DNA from: Arion vulgaris
Lineage: Eukaryota > Mollusca > Gastropoda > Stylommatophora > Arionidae
Length of the DNA: 64,000 nt
NCBI GenBank assembly: GCA_020796225.1
Contig: CM036755.1
Coordinates: forward strand, 64,300,049-64,364,048
Reading direction: 5' to 3'
The position numbers and the translations under genes were made by a program. Positions within the stretch are counted from its first letter, which is position 1. Every line of letters begins with the position of its first letter. The notes under the pieces are model-generated. The model was not told the origin of the DNA and did not search any database. It worked only from the letters and a program-made list of their open reading frames with translations. Of the stretch, positions 1 to 11,174 are shown piece by piece.

Positions 1-130
1 CACCCATATGTTGCCACTATGAATACTCGTGCTCTTAGAATACCGCTCTTTGTTTTTCTATCAATTCCATTCCATACTGTTTTTAATTTTTGTGTTAGTT
101 TTATGTTTCCTTAACTTTTAATTTCATTTT

Positions 131-852
131 ATCCATTTCCGTCTCTATTAAGCAGGGAAACGAGATATTCAAAGCTATTTACATTTTACTTTTTCCTAGA
201 TGAACAATACTTGTTACATTTATTTACTGTAACCACCCATTTCAATGGAACTGACCATTTGGGAGAATGCGACGTCCATGTCACAGCCATCATGTTCCTC
301 TGATGAACGTAGTCGGTTTGCTCTGTAGAATATTTTTATTTCGTTATATGGTACCTTGCGACCTCATGTACTCAACGCTCTACATTCCTATGCTTCTTAG
401 TACTTTCTCTTCTCAAGCTCCATATTATATATATTAAATGTATATAAGTTATATATTTACTTGATTTTGTATTGTTTCTCTTTTTCCGCTTCTAGTTTTG
501 TTGTTTTACATTTATTTCGTTATTCGTTTTTAGTCACAGATTTTCATTTTAGGACCGTTGGATCTGTCGTAGTCTGTATGCAGTGTGCTGTAAAATTCGC
601 CACTCCTGTTGTATCGTTTGCTTGGTAAAGGCCTTTTGTTCGAAACGTTGCTGTGTATTGTCATTGTTTTTGTATCGTGTCAAACTACAGTACTTTGTTA
701 TTACGTGTATCGCCATTGCTACATAGTTTTACTGCAGTATCGATAATACATTTTCTCCCATTTCCATCTCTATAAGCAGGGAGCCGAGATATTCAGAAAT
801 GTTCACATTTTCATTTTCCGAGACGAACAATACGCGCTACATTTATTGGGAT
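131..852. repeat. Diverged direct repeat pair in otherwise featureless AT-rich DNA
   Basis: A ~100-bp segment at 131-232 (tccatttccgtctctatta...) recurs at 756-852 (cccatttccatctctataa...). Both continue with a 'cgagatattca' block, a 'gaacaatac' block and 'acatttatt'. The segment at 590-715 also resembles 61545-61660 in this window (both have 'ctgttgtatc', 'cgaaac.t.gct' and 'tgtttttgta'), so it belongs to a dispersed repeat. I see no coding potential in the first 1,080 bases. Confidence 0.5.
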
Positions 853-1084
853 ATATACGGTATAACAGATATACAACACAAGATAAATATAAATGACATT
901 TGTATTGATTCTAGTGCATTTGTTTGATATATGTCGTTGGCGTGTACCTTGCTCCTTTATAATTATATGTGTGGAGGATGCAGATAGTATAGCGGGATAA
1001 TCTCTACATGCGTTGTGCTTAGTTTATGCATAAGGAGGTCAACAAGCATATGAAGTTTATTGATTTGACTTATTCCTCTCGGCT

Positions 1085-1475
1085 CCTTGTGGAGCATAGC
1101 GCCTCAACAGTTGTTCGCCACTCTTATCGGTCTCTGGCTGTTCTCTTTATGGTCTCCCAGGATAGTTGAGCACTCTTCAGTTCCTCGAGAAGACTTCGCC
1201 TCCAGGTCTGTTTAGGGTGTCCTCTTTTTCGTTTTCCTTGCTGGTTCCTCTCAAGTGCTTGTCTAGTGGCACTAAACTGTGTCTTCCGTAGAGTATGTCC
1301 GATCCATCGCCATTTTCTCCTCTTGACTGCTTCATCATGGGTTCCTGTCCGGTTCTTATCCACATGTCTGTGTTTGTAACTCTATTATATCATCTCAGTC
1401 TTAGAATCCGCTGAAGACATCCGTTGACAAAAGTCTGAATCTTATTTGTATTTAACTTGGTGACTCGCCACACTT
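1085..1475 (-). mobile_element. LINE-B fragment: reverse-transcriptase C-terminus
   Basis: The minus strand reads [14 protein letters not shown], then GKRKRGHPKQTWRRSL and LSWETIKRTARDR. This is the conserved tail that follows the polymerase domain in many animal non-LTR retrotransposons. A related plus-strand copy lies at 3133-3545 and shares a further block upstream of the tail (1430-1475 here). Only the last part of the element is present and the frame is short, so it is a dead 5'-truncated copy. Confidence 0.8.
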
Positions 1476-1479
1476 AGCA

Positions 1480-2050
1480 TTGCAAGGTAATCTTCACTTT
1501 TTTAGCTGGCTTGTCAAAGGAGGGTTAAAAGATATGTTGACAGCCGTTAAAATGAATGATATACCAGCCAGAAAGCGGCAGAGAAAGAGGGAGATGAAAC
1601 TCTGGGCTGTCTAACTTTAAAGCATAGAAATATATGGCTCCATGACAATTGCACACAGGACAATTACACACACATAGACATATGCACACATAGACATTTG
1701 TTCATACAGACAATTGCCCACAATACAATAGCAAACATAGAGAAATGAACACAGAACTATGGGTCTACATGGGAGTGATGTGACGTCAGCTCAGTAACCA
1801 ATCACCAACCCACTGTTTTTTTTTTTTTTTAGATATATACATGTATACTTCTCTCTTTTTTCTTTCTCTCTAGTTAGCCCTTCTCTCGTTCTCTCTCTGA
1901 CCATCTCTCCTCTCTTCATATCTCTAGATTCTTTGTTTTTTGCATATCTAGATGTCACCACTCTCTCTATCTGCCTTGTATTTTGATACACCCTATCTCT
2001 TTCGCCTTCCATATTTTTGTCCCCCCATCTCTCCTGCTTGCTTTCTTTCT
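1480..2050. other. No gene seen; low-complexity DNA
   Basis: This stretch holds AC-rich imperfect repeats built on 'cacatagacat' (about 1650-1740), a T-tract near 1817 and CT-rich sequence with many 'ctctct' runs (1850-2040). No conserved protein motif is visible in any frame. Confidence 0.4.
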
Positions 2051-2051
2051 T

Positions 2052-2262
2052 TCTTTCTCGAATCCTGTTTGCCTCACAGCGTCAGACCTGGAAGATATTT
2101 CTAAAACGGGCCCTAGTATGCGCTTCGTAGATAGTCTCTTTCGTCTCCTCTGTTATAACTGAGGTCCATCTTTTGCGTGGCTGCCTTTTGCTTTGTACCC
2201 ATTGTTTCGGAGCAGCATTGCTCTTTGAGGTGCACTGTCTGTTTGTAATCTGCTTACTTTCT
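2052..2262 (-). mobile_element. LINE-C 3' fragment
   Basis: This ~200-bp block is nearly the same as 59872-60070, where it is joined to a longer minus-strand reverse-transcriptase C-terminus. It covers the last coding part and the 3' end of that LINE. A (CT)n tract of about 2266-2365 follows. Confidence 0.75.
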
Positions 2263-2265
2263 CTC

Positions 2266-2365
2266 TCTCTTTCTCATCTCTCCTTCACTTTCTTGATATC
2301 TGCTCTCTCTCTCTCTCTCTCTCTCTGTGTCTCGCTCTCTCTCTATGTCTCTCTGTCTCTCTGCC
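2266..2365. repeat. (CT)n-rich microsatellite
   Basis: Interrupted CT/TG dinucleotide tract. The Leu/Ser-rich reading frames across it come from the repeat and are not genes. From here to 2770 I see nothing else. Confidence 0.8.
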
Positions 2366-2769
2366 TTAATGTATCGTGTCTCTTTTAAGCTGTTTTAGTA
2401 TAATGAACTTCCTGACCTTTGCAATGTTAATTAGCTATGTTATCATCTGCCATACATCCTCACTTAATGATGTAAAAAATCCCATCTGGTACTGTCTATG
2501 GTTACTTTTAATGAAGTTACACTTTACTAAATGTATCAAATTTGCTATAAACAACGTCAGCAGAATTTCATGTATGATGGATAATTACAGGCAACTTTGG
2601 TACTATTCATGAGAATGTCGTATATAATTGGATTATTTCACTCTGTGAGGACCGATCTTTGACATTTATTTTCTAATACAAAATTTCACGTGATATTTTC
2701 CTTCATTAACTTATGTAGCCGAAATTAAGAAACCAAGCTCAAATGTGAAATCCGTGTTGCTGTATATCT

Positions 2770-3130
2770 CGGAAACATGACAAGTCTTCTACTTCTTCTT
2801 TTGTCGTCACACTGCTACCAGGTTGTTGCCCAGTGTTGTAGTTTTCTGTTTTTGTCTTGTGCTGTTCTGGTGGCTTGGGTGATTGTTATTTTTGCTGTTT
2901 GACAGGATTCTGCCATCTAGCCATCTTTTTCTTGCCTTCCTCTCGCCTTCTTTCCTGATGTTCTGTGGTAGACGACTCTGTATACTGTGGAACCTGGACG
3001 CATTTCCATTAAGTGGTCAAACCACTTAATTCTTTGTTTCTCAATGCAATTCAAGCAAGGCTCTGTGCAAACGTTCTTTCATATGCTGATATTGATAACT
3101 TTGTCATTTCTGGTGCCGCTGGTAACCTTT
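2770..3130 (-). mobile_element. LINE-A fragment: reverse-transcriptase C-terminus
   Basis: It matches the minus-strand copy at 23880-24320 and the plus-strand copies at 26885 and 28600. Shared landmarks are the reverse complement of the QRMKWFGHLIRM region ('attctttgtttctcaatg') and the 'tttgacaggattctgc' block. Frameshifts break it. It abuts a LINE-B fragment in the opposite orientation at about 3130. Confidence 0.75.
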
Positions 3131-3132
3131 CA

Positions 3133-3545
3133 GGTCACTAAGTTAAATCCAAATAAGATTCAGACATTTGTCAACTGATGGCTTTGGCGGATTATCTGAC
3201 TGCGATGGTATGACAGAGTTGCAAACGCAGACCCGTGGATAAGAACAGGAAATAAACCCACACTGTACCAGGGAAAGAGGGTGAAATGGCGATGGGTCAG
3301 GCAAAAGCACTTGAGTGGAACCGGCAAGAAAGACGGAAGAGGGGACGTCCTAAACAGACCTGGAGACGAAGTCTTTTTGAGGAACCGAAGGGTGCTCGAC
3401 TATCCTGGGAGACCATAAAGAAAACATCCAAAGGCAGGGAAACGTGGCGAACAACTGTTGAGGCCATATGCTCCGCGAGGAGCAGAAAGGAATACGTCAA
3501 GAAAGTCAAGTCAAGAAACCAAGAACATTGATATTTGTCACACAT
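3133..3545 (+). mobile_element. LINE-B fragment: reverse-transcriptase C-terminus
   Basis: The plus strand encodes NPNKIQTFVN and later QERRKRGRPKQTWRRSL and LSWETIKK, the same tail as the minus copy at 1085-1475. The frame ends at a stop near 3530. Stops and a shift lie between the two motif blocks, so it is not functional. Confidence 0.8.
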
Positions 3546-3566
3546 TATTATTTGGTGGAGCACAGA

Positions 3567-3682
3567 AATATCAGAGTCAGTTAAGGACACCATCTACGAA
3601 GAGCACACAGAAGGCCGTTCTAGTTATCTCTTCCTATCCCTGAAACTGAGAGACAAAACAGGATTCGAGAAAAGAAGATCAA
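3567..3682 (+). mobile_element. LINE-C 3'-end fragment
   Basis: It matches the reverse complement of 59868-59960 ('accatctacgaag', then 'acaggattcgagaaa'). Only the extreme 3' end of LINE-C is present. Confidence 0.55.
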
Positions 3683-3726
3683 ATAGGTTATTTTATTCGG
3701 GAGTCAGTTATGATATTGTTCTAATC

Positions 3727-3784
3727 CATAGTTTCCCAAACTTTTTCGACCCACTGCCCATTTTGCACAACATACACTTTATAA
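3727..3784 (+). mobile_element. hAT-like MITE end, truncated
   Basis: The sequence 'catagtttcccaaacttttt' followed by 'gcccattttgca' matches the left terminus of the elements at 35559 and 40925. It runs straight into a SINE-6 3' half, so the remainder is lost. Confidence 0.6.
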
Positions 3785-3928
3785 CTTTTACAAAAGGATG
3801 ATGGCACCACCCGTTCAGAAAGCAATGGCAAACTACTGAACGTAATAATGCCTAGAGAAATCACAAACAGCGTTAAAAAGCTGGGGTTGATTCGCAAAGT
3901 CCTGTAAAGGATATTCAATTAACTTTAT
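3785..3928 (+). mobile_element. SINE-6, 3' half only
   Basis: It carries the shared tail: 'acaaaaggatgatgg', 'cccgttcagaaagcaatggc', 'aatgcctagaga', and 'cctgtaaaggatat'. The tRNA-like head seen at 21482 is missing. From here to 4480 I see only an (AC)n run at 4307-4328. Confidence 0.75.
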
Positions 3929-4479
3929 GTGATACCATACACACGTCTCTTTAACCTAAGAATGGATATATATCATCATTCGATAAACATGGAACTTTAT
4001 AGAGAAACTTCTATGCCTTGCGCATACCCCCAACATTCTATTTGAGAACCGTTGTAACATGTTGACAAATATATACCTAGAATTTGATGTGTGTTAAACT
4101 TACTGCCTGGTTACATTTATGTGTATGCTCCTGCGTTATTAAGTTGACAATTGAACAATGTGTGATCGAAGATGGGAGTCACAACAGAACGTGGTTAGTG
4201 GGCGTTTCTGCAACATATAGATCCTTTACAGTCACCTTATTGTTATATTATTTTCTTAATTTTGGATTTTCGTCTTGGTTCATGCATATCTAAGTGTACA
4301 CGCAAGCACGCACACACACACACACACGAACACATTTATGCGAGGGTTGCTTAGAAAGTAATACCTTATAGATTTGATTTATCTCATCCGAGAATACTGA
4401 TATCATAGGTCAAATGTATACATAACAAAAGTTGATGTTTTATGTGACATGGGCGTAGCTAATTGAACTGTAGTCGTTC

Positions 4480-4686
4480 GCCCGCCTGCGGAGCGTATTC
4501 GTTGCGCGTTGGACGACGGGTGACAGGTCCCTGTGAGTGCGGGCAATTCCGCGTACTGGCAGAAAAGCCACATGTTCTCCAGATTTACGGTGTTCGTGGC
4601 ATCGAACCGAAGGGTTACGATGGCCATGGCATCGAGCCGAAGAGCTGAAAGCTCAAGCGCTTCTGGATCGGGGAAAGAAAAAAAAA
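4480..4686 (+). mobile_element. SINE-1 copy a
   Basis: The tRNA-like head has an A-box-like 'cgttgcgcgttggacg' and a B-box region 'gcgggcaattccgcg' that departs from the usual GGTTC. It is followed by the body 'ccagatttacggtgttcgtg' and an A-rich end after 'ctggatcgg'. Family length is about 200 bp. Eight copies occur in the window. Confidence 0.85.
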
Positions 4687-4753
4687 GTTGAACTGTCGTC
4701 CAACAAAAAAAAAAGATATTTAAGAAAATGTTCTGTAAAATGACTGTGCTTTT

Positions 4754-5012
4754 GCTTCTTCTTCTTTGAATGCTTCGTATCGAACACTTCTTCAACCAAT
4801 CTTTCTGATCTGTTTGTGATCTCAGCCTAAGCACGATTGTACGTTGTGTCAGTTATGCACTCACAAATAGGACAGCATATTCTATTTCTGCCACGCTTTT
4901 TATTTACTATGGTAGCTTCCCTAGGCCCCTACCTCAGTCACCTCTATCAACATGCTTTGCAGGTCACAGTGTTACTATTCTGTGTTCCCCTTCCGAGCCC
5001 CGGCATAATATT
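4754..5012 (-). mobile_element. SINE-2 copy
   Basis: In reverse it follows the SINE-2 order: 'gccggggc' start, 'aagaatagtaacactg' region, 'agtaaataaaaagcgt', 'ggcgcataactggcac' and a (GAA)n tail, seen here as 'ttcttcttcttt' at the left end. It is diverged from the other copies. Confidence 0.75.
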
Positions 5013-5154
5013 GCGTAGACATCAAAGGTAAGAGACGTTAAGTCTTCGCTTGTGCCTTGAGTGGGTTATCCATGTTTCTGAGCCATTTAGTAAAGAGTTA
5101 ATTACACAAGTTCCATAGATTTGAATCTTCGTCTACAATGTGCATTTTAGTTGC

Positions 5155-5345
5155 CTAACGTTCTCTTTGATACTTTACCCAATAAATAGCCGCAATACCT
5201 ATCCGAGCGTTAGTTTCGTCTTCAAGAGAATGTCTAGCAGTATCTATGGATCCAAGATAGCAGAATTTTGGAACCGGTGTTAGATGTTTAACATTTAAAG
5301 TGATATTTGTTGATGTATTATTTCCCTGACATAAAACCATTCTCT
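5155..5345 (-). mobile_element. LINE fragment: reverse-transcriptase palm/thumb region
   Basis: The minus strand reads LTPVPKFCYLGS and then HSLEDETNARIGIAA. The F.YLGS block followed by '..I..RI..A' is typical of the region after the catalytic YxDD motif in LINE reverse transcriptases. It is the only fragment here that clearly covers this upstream part. No intact element is attached. Confidence 0.75.
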
Positions 5346-5654
5346 TTGTGACATTTGTAGTCGAGAGAAAATAAGACGCATAAACTTTCCAAATTATTGA
5401 TTAGGGATTGCAGAGTAGCATCACTGTGTGTAATATTAATACATTCAAAGCAATCTCAATCCAGAGTAATGACACAGGTTGAAAAGTTGGGAGATAAAGC
5501 TGAAAATCGCAGCCGAGGCTAGATATGATTAGTTCAATCACCTGGATATATTAACATCGGGTAACAGATACTTTATAGCCAACCGTAAATGTAGAAAGAC
5601 ACCATTGATCTCAGGTAACATAGTTTCATGTTACTGGACTATAGAAGAACATAT

Positions 5655-5800
5655 ATAGATGTTTATTGGACAATTCTGACGGCATGAGTGCATAGAGAAG
5701 ATAATTTGGAAGAAATGGTGCCTGGAAGAAGAATGAGAAGACTAGAAGACTATTGTCTGGCAGTCAAGTTCCGGAAAGGACAAGCTACTTGATGATGATT
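5655..5800 (+). mobile_element. LINE-E 3'-end fragment
   Basis: The plus strand reads EMVPGRRMRRLEDY, matching the minus-strand copy at 55515-55900 (EGMVPGRMRGLEDDG). It ends with 'gacaagctacttgatgatg', the 3' terminus shared by all LINE-E copies. Confidence 0.7.
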
Positions 5801-6390
5801 AGAGAAATTAAGCTGGGAGAACTAGCTGGTTGTTTTCTTATAACTATCGTATGTAGACAATAGGGGCCGTCAGAAATAAAGGTTTTGTGGTTCGAATCAT
5901 TTGTATAGTCATGTGTTTGTTTCTGGACGTCACTAATACGTGTTCACTGTTTATTTGTTTATCACATTTATTGGCTTCGGTGCTTCCCCCGTGGTTCTTG
6001 CAACACATTATCCCCTTGGATAATTAAACGTATCTCTTTATTTCTCTCTTGTAAGGCATACAGGCTGGATTAGGCGACCATGTACTTCAGCATTTCTCAG
6101 TGTTAGCTAGTTCTTTTGCTGACTTCATTCAATGCCATACTATTTAATGTATCCATTCAGTATTTTATCATTCCTACCCCCATAATATCTATCATTTCAT
6201 TAATTTAACAATTTAACTAATGTCTTTTTGGTTATTTAATCGATGACATCGCATTCTGTTCATAACTATAGGAGCACAGTGTTCTTCAGCAAATATAAAA
6301 ACATATGTACGGTTTTGGTTTCCTAACTCGCTATCTAAGGTCAGTCTCAGTTTTGAATATCTTCATTGTACCTTGAACATGTCCATAAGT
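5800..6390. other. No gene seen
   Basis: AT-rich DNA. A block at 5920-6040 (gtttatttgtttatcac, then cttcccccgtggttcttgca) weakly resembles SINE-10 (23430, 28115). Nothing else is recognisable before the 66-bp array. Confidence 0.3.
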
Positions 6391-9300
6391 GCTCCTCCGA
6401 TCTCCTTCACAATATCTCCAACAGCGACCAACAACTGACCGAACCAGATCGATTTTGCTCCTCCGATCTCCTTCACAATATCTCCAACAGCGTCCAACAA
6501 CTGACCCAACCAGATCGATTTTGCTCCTCCGATCTCCTTCACAATATCTCCAACAGCGACCAACAACTGACCGAACCAGATCGATTTTGCTCCTCCGATC
6601 TCCTTCACAATATCTCCAACAGCGTCCAACAACTGACCCAACCAGATCGATTTTGCTCCTCCGATCTCCTTCACAATATCTCCAACAGCGACCAACAACT
6701 GACCGAACCAGATCGATTTTGCTCCTCCGATCTCCTTCACAATATCTCCAACAGCGACCAACAACTGACCGAACCAGATCGATTTTGCTCCTCCGATCTC
6801 CTTCACAATATCTCCAACAGCGTCCAACAACTGACCCAACCAGATCGATTTTGCTCCTCCGATCTCCTTCACAATATCTCCAACAGCGACCAACAACTGA
6901 CCGAACCAGATCGATTTTGCTCCTCCGATCTCCTTCACAATATCTCCAACAGCGTCCAACAACTGACCAACCAGATCGATTTTGCTCCTCCGATCTCCTT
7001 CACAATATCTCCAACAGCGTCCAACAACTGACCCAACCAGATCGATTTTGCTCCTCCGATCTCCTTCACAATATCTCCAACAGCGACCAACAACTGACCG
7101 AACCAGATCGATTTTGCTCCTCCGATCTCCTTCACAATATCTCCAACAGCGTCCAACAACTGACCCAACCAGATCGATTTTGCTCCTCCGATCTCCTTCA
7201 CAATATCTCCAACAGCGTCCAACAACTGACCCAACCAGATCGATTTTGCTCCTCCGATCTCCTTCACAATATCTCCAACAGCGTCCAACAACTGACCAAC
7301 CAGATCGATTTTGCTCCTCCGATCTCCTTCACAATATCTCCAACAGCGACCAACAACTGACCCAACCAGATCGATTTTGCTCCTCCGATCTCCTTCACAA
7401 TATCTCCAACAGCGTCCAACAACTGACCCAACCAGATCGATTTTGCTCCTCCGATCTCCTTCACAATATCTCCAACAGCGTCCAACAACTGACCGAACCA
7501 GATCGATTTTGCTCCTCCGATCTCCTTCACAATATCTCCAACAGCGTCCAACAACTGACCCAACCAGATCGATTTTGCTCCTCCGATCTCCTTCACAATA
7601 TCTCCAACAGCGTCCAACAACTGACCGAACCAGATCGATTTTGCTCCTCCGATCTCCTTCACAATATCTCCAACAGCGTCCAACAACTGACCGAACCAGA
7701 TCGATTTTGCTCCTCCGATCTCCTTCACAATATCTCCAACAGCGTCCAACAACTGACCCAACCAGATCGATTTTGCTCCTCCGATCTCCTTCACAATATC
7801 TCCAACAGCGTCCAACAACTGACCCAACCAGATCGATTTTGCTCCTCCGATCTCCTTCACAATATCTCCAACAGCGTCCAACAACTGACCCAACCAGATC
7901 GATTTTGCTCCTCCGATCTCCTTCACAATATCTCCAACAGCGTCCAACAACTGACCCAACCAGATCGATTTTGCTCCTCCGATCTCCTTCACAATATCTC
8001 CAACAGCGTCCAACAACTGACCGAACCAGATCGATTTTGCTCCTCCGATCTCCTTCACAATATCTCCAACAGCGTCCAACAACTGACCCAACCAGATCGA
8101 TTTTGCTCCTCCGATCTCCTTCACAATATCTCCAACAGCGTCCAACAACTGACCGAACCAGATCGATTTTGCTCCTCCGATCTCCTTCACAATATCTCCA
8201 ACAGCGTCCAACAACTGACCGAACCAGATCGATTTTGCTCCTCCGATCTCCTTCACAATATCTCCAACAGCGTCCAACAACTGACCGAACCAGATCGATT
8301 TTGCTCCTCCGATCTCCTTCACAATATCTCCAACAGCGTCCAACAACTGACCAACCAGATCGATTTTGCTCCTCCGATCTCCTTCACAATATCTCCAACA
8401 GCGTCCAACAACTGACCCAACCAGATCGATTTTGCTCCTCCGATCTCCTTCACAATATCTCCAACAGCGTCCAACAACTGACCAACCAGATCGATTTTGC
8501 TCCTCCGATCTCCTTCACAATATCTCCAACAGCGTCCAACAACTGACCCAACCAGATCGATTTTGCTCCTCCGATCTCCTTCACAATATCTCCAACAGCG
8601 TCCAACAACTGACCGAACCAGATCGATTTTGCTCCTCCGATCTCCTTCACAATATCTCCAACAGCGTCCAACAACTGACCGAACCAGATCGATTTTGCTC
8701 CTCCGATCTCCTTCACAATATCTCCAACAGCGTCCAACAACTGACCGAACCAGATCGATTTTGCTCCTCCGATCTCCTTCACAATATCTCCAACAGCGTC
8801 CAACAACTGACCGAACCAGATCGATTTTGCTCCTCCGATCTCCTTCACAATATCTCCAACAGCGTCCAACAACTGACCGAACCAGATCGATTTTGCTCCT
8901 CCGATCTCCTTCACAATATCTCCAACAGCGTCCAACAACTGACCCAACCAGATCGATTTTGCTCCTCCGATCTCCTTCACAATATCTCCAACAGCGTCCA
9001 ACAACTGACCAACCAGATCGATTTTGCTCCTCCGATCTCCTTCACAATATCTCCAACAGCGTCCAACAACTGACCCAACCAGATCGATTTTGCTCCTCCG
9101 ATCTCCTTCACAATATCTCCAACAGCGTCCAACAACTGACCAACCAGATCGATTTTGCTCCTCCGATCTCCTTCACAATATCTCCAACAGCGTCCAACAA
9201 CTGACCGAACCAGATCGATTTTGCTCCTCCGATCTCCTTCACAATATCTCCAACAGCGTCCAACAACTGACCAACCAGATCGATTTTGCTCCTCCGATCT

Positions 9301-10610
9301 CCTTCACAATATCTCCAACAGCGTCCAACAACTGACCAACCAGATCGATTTTGCTCCTCCGATCTCCTTCACAATATCTCCAACAGCGTCCAACAACTGA
9401 CCCAACCAGATCGATTTTGCTCCTCCGATCTCCTTCACAATATCTCCAACAGCGTCCAACAACTGACCAACCAGATCGATTTTGCTCCTCCGATCTCCTT
9501 CACAATATCTCCAACAGCGTCCAACAACTGACCCAACCAGATCGATTTTGCTCCTCCGATCTCCTTCACAATATCTCCAACAGCGTCCAACAACTGACCC
9601 AACCAGATCGATTTTGCTCCTCCGATCTCCTTCACAATATCTCCAACAGCGTCCAACAACTGACCCAACCAGATCGATTTTGCTCCTCCGATCTCCTTCA
9701 CAATATCTCCAACAGCGTCCAACAACTGACCAACCAGATCGATTTTGCTCCTCCGATCTCCTTCACAATATCTCCAACAGCGTCCAACAACTGACCCAAC
9801 CAGATCGATTTTGCTCCTCCGATCTCCTTCACAATATCTCCAACAGCGTCCAACAACTGACCCAACCAGATCGATTTTGCTCCTCCGATCTCCTTCACAA
9901 TATCTCCAACAGCGTCCAACAACTGACCAACCAGATCGATTTTGCTCTCGATCTCCTTCACATATCTCCAACAGCGTCCAACAACTGACCAACCAGATCG
10001 ATTTTGCTCCTCCGATCTCCTTCACAATATCTCCAACAGCGTCCAACAACTGACCCAACCAGATCGATTTTGCTCCTCCGATCTCCTTCACAATATCTCC
10101 AACAGCGTCCAACAACTGACCCAACCAGATCGATTTTGCTCCTCCGATCTCCTTCACAATATCTCCAACAGCGTCCAACAACTGACCAACCAGATCGATT
10201 TTGCTCCTCCGATCTCCTTCACAATATCTCCAACAGCGTCCAACAACTGACCCAACCAGATCGATTTTGCTCCTCCGATCTCCTTCACAATATCTCCAAC
10301 AGCGTCCAACAACTGACCCAACCAGATCGATTTTGCTCCTCCGATCTCCTTCACAATATCTCCAACAGCGTCCAACAACTGACCCAACCAGATCGATTTT
10401 GCTCCTCCGATCTCCTTCACAAATCTCCACAGCGTCAACAACTGACCCAACAGATCGATTTTGCTCCGATCTCCTTCACAATATTCCAACAGCGTCAACA
10501 ACTGACCTAAATCGATTTTGCTCTCGATCTACTCACAATCTCCAACAGGTCCAACACTTGACCCCAGATCGATTGCTTGCTCATCGATCGCTCTCAGAAA
10601 TATCTCCAAA
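6391..10610. repeat. 66-bp tandem array (about 63 copies)
   Basis: The unit runs from 'gctcctccgatctccttcac' to 'accagatcgatttt'. It is 66 bp long, or 65 bp where one base is missing in 'gaccaacc'. Two main variable sites exist: gcgAcc/gcgTcc and gacCGaacc/gacCCaacc. Left copies tend to alternate as dimers, and the right half is dominated by gcgTcc units with scattered 65-bp units. Because 66 is 22 codons and most frames lack stops, long frames are open on both strands (a 22-residue plus repeat with LLRSPSQYLQQRPTT, and a minus repeat with LLDAVGDIVKEIGG). The final ~200 bp (from about 10410) carry many small deletions. I find no start, splice or composition evidence that it is translated. 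Confidence 0.97.
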
Positions 10611-10689
10611 CACGTGCTAACAAACCGTGGCTCGAAGCCATGCATCTGAAGCTCGATAAAGGTCTTGAAGCTATGCGTCTGATGCTCGT

Positions 10690-10985
10690 GGCAATTCCGA
10701 AGCCGTGCGCTTAGCGTGGCCGAAGCCACCGTGCGCCGAAGGCCGTGCGCTCTGAAGACCGTGCGCCTGAAGACCGTGCGCTCCGAAGACCGTGCGCTCC
10801 GAAGGCCGTGCGCTCTGAAGACCGTGCGCTCTGAAGGCCGTGCGCTTGAAGACCGTGCGCTGCTGTGCGTCGAAGGCCGTGCGCTCCGAAGACCACAGCT
10901 GTGCCAAGCTCGAAGACCGTGCGCTCGAAGCCGTGCGCCTCGAAGACCGTGCGCTCGAAGACCGTGCGCTCCAATCTGACCGTCG
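10690..10985. repeat. GC-rich ~17-bp tandem array
   Basis: Units of the form 'cgaagaccgtgcgct' repeat with variable 15-20 bp spacing, about 16-18 copies. Its GC content is strikingly higher than its surroundings. It begins within 80 bp of the 66-bp array. Single copies such as 'ctcgaagccatgcatctgaa' extend left to about 10630 and right to about 11040. Ala/Arg-rich frames on both strands are by-products. Confidence 0.9.
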
Positions 10986-11174
10986 TTGTTAAGACATCGT
11001 GCGCTCGAAAGACATTGATGCGCAAATCGAAGTCGTGCTTGTGAGTAAGAGTGCGCTTTCCGAGGATAGGAACAGCCTACTAGAAAGGTAACCGTCTTGT
11101 GAAGAACTAAGTCTGAGACTCGCTCACGAAGATCGTAGAGCTGATTGCTTGCTAAAGAATTAATGTAAGAAACA

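Noticed and set aside
590..715. LTR or Penelope-like element end, suggested by a 'cgaaacgttg' motif
   Set aside because: A motif of ten bases is too short. No protein domain, terminal repeat or TSD could be linked to it.
2173..2388. Hydrophobic 71-codon frame resembling a membrane peptide
   Set aside because: It spans the end of a LINE-C fragment and a (CT)n microsatellite, and its Leu/Ser run reflects the dinucleotide repeat.
6366..10620. Long open frames (up to 477 codons) on both strands
   Set aside because: They are products of a 66-bp tandem repeat with a 22-codon period and no stop codons. Units with 65 bp shift the frame, and no start context, splice signal or host-like composition supports a gene.
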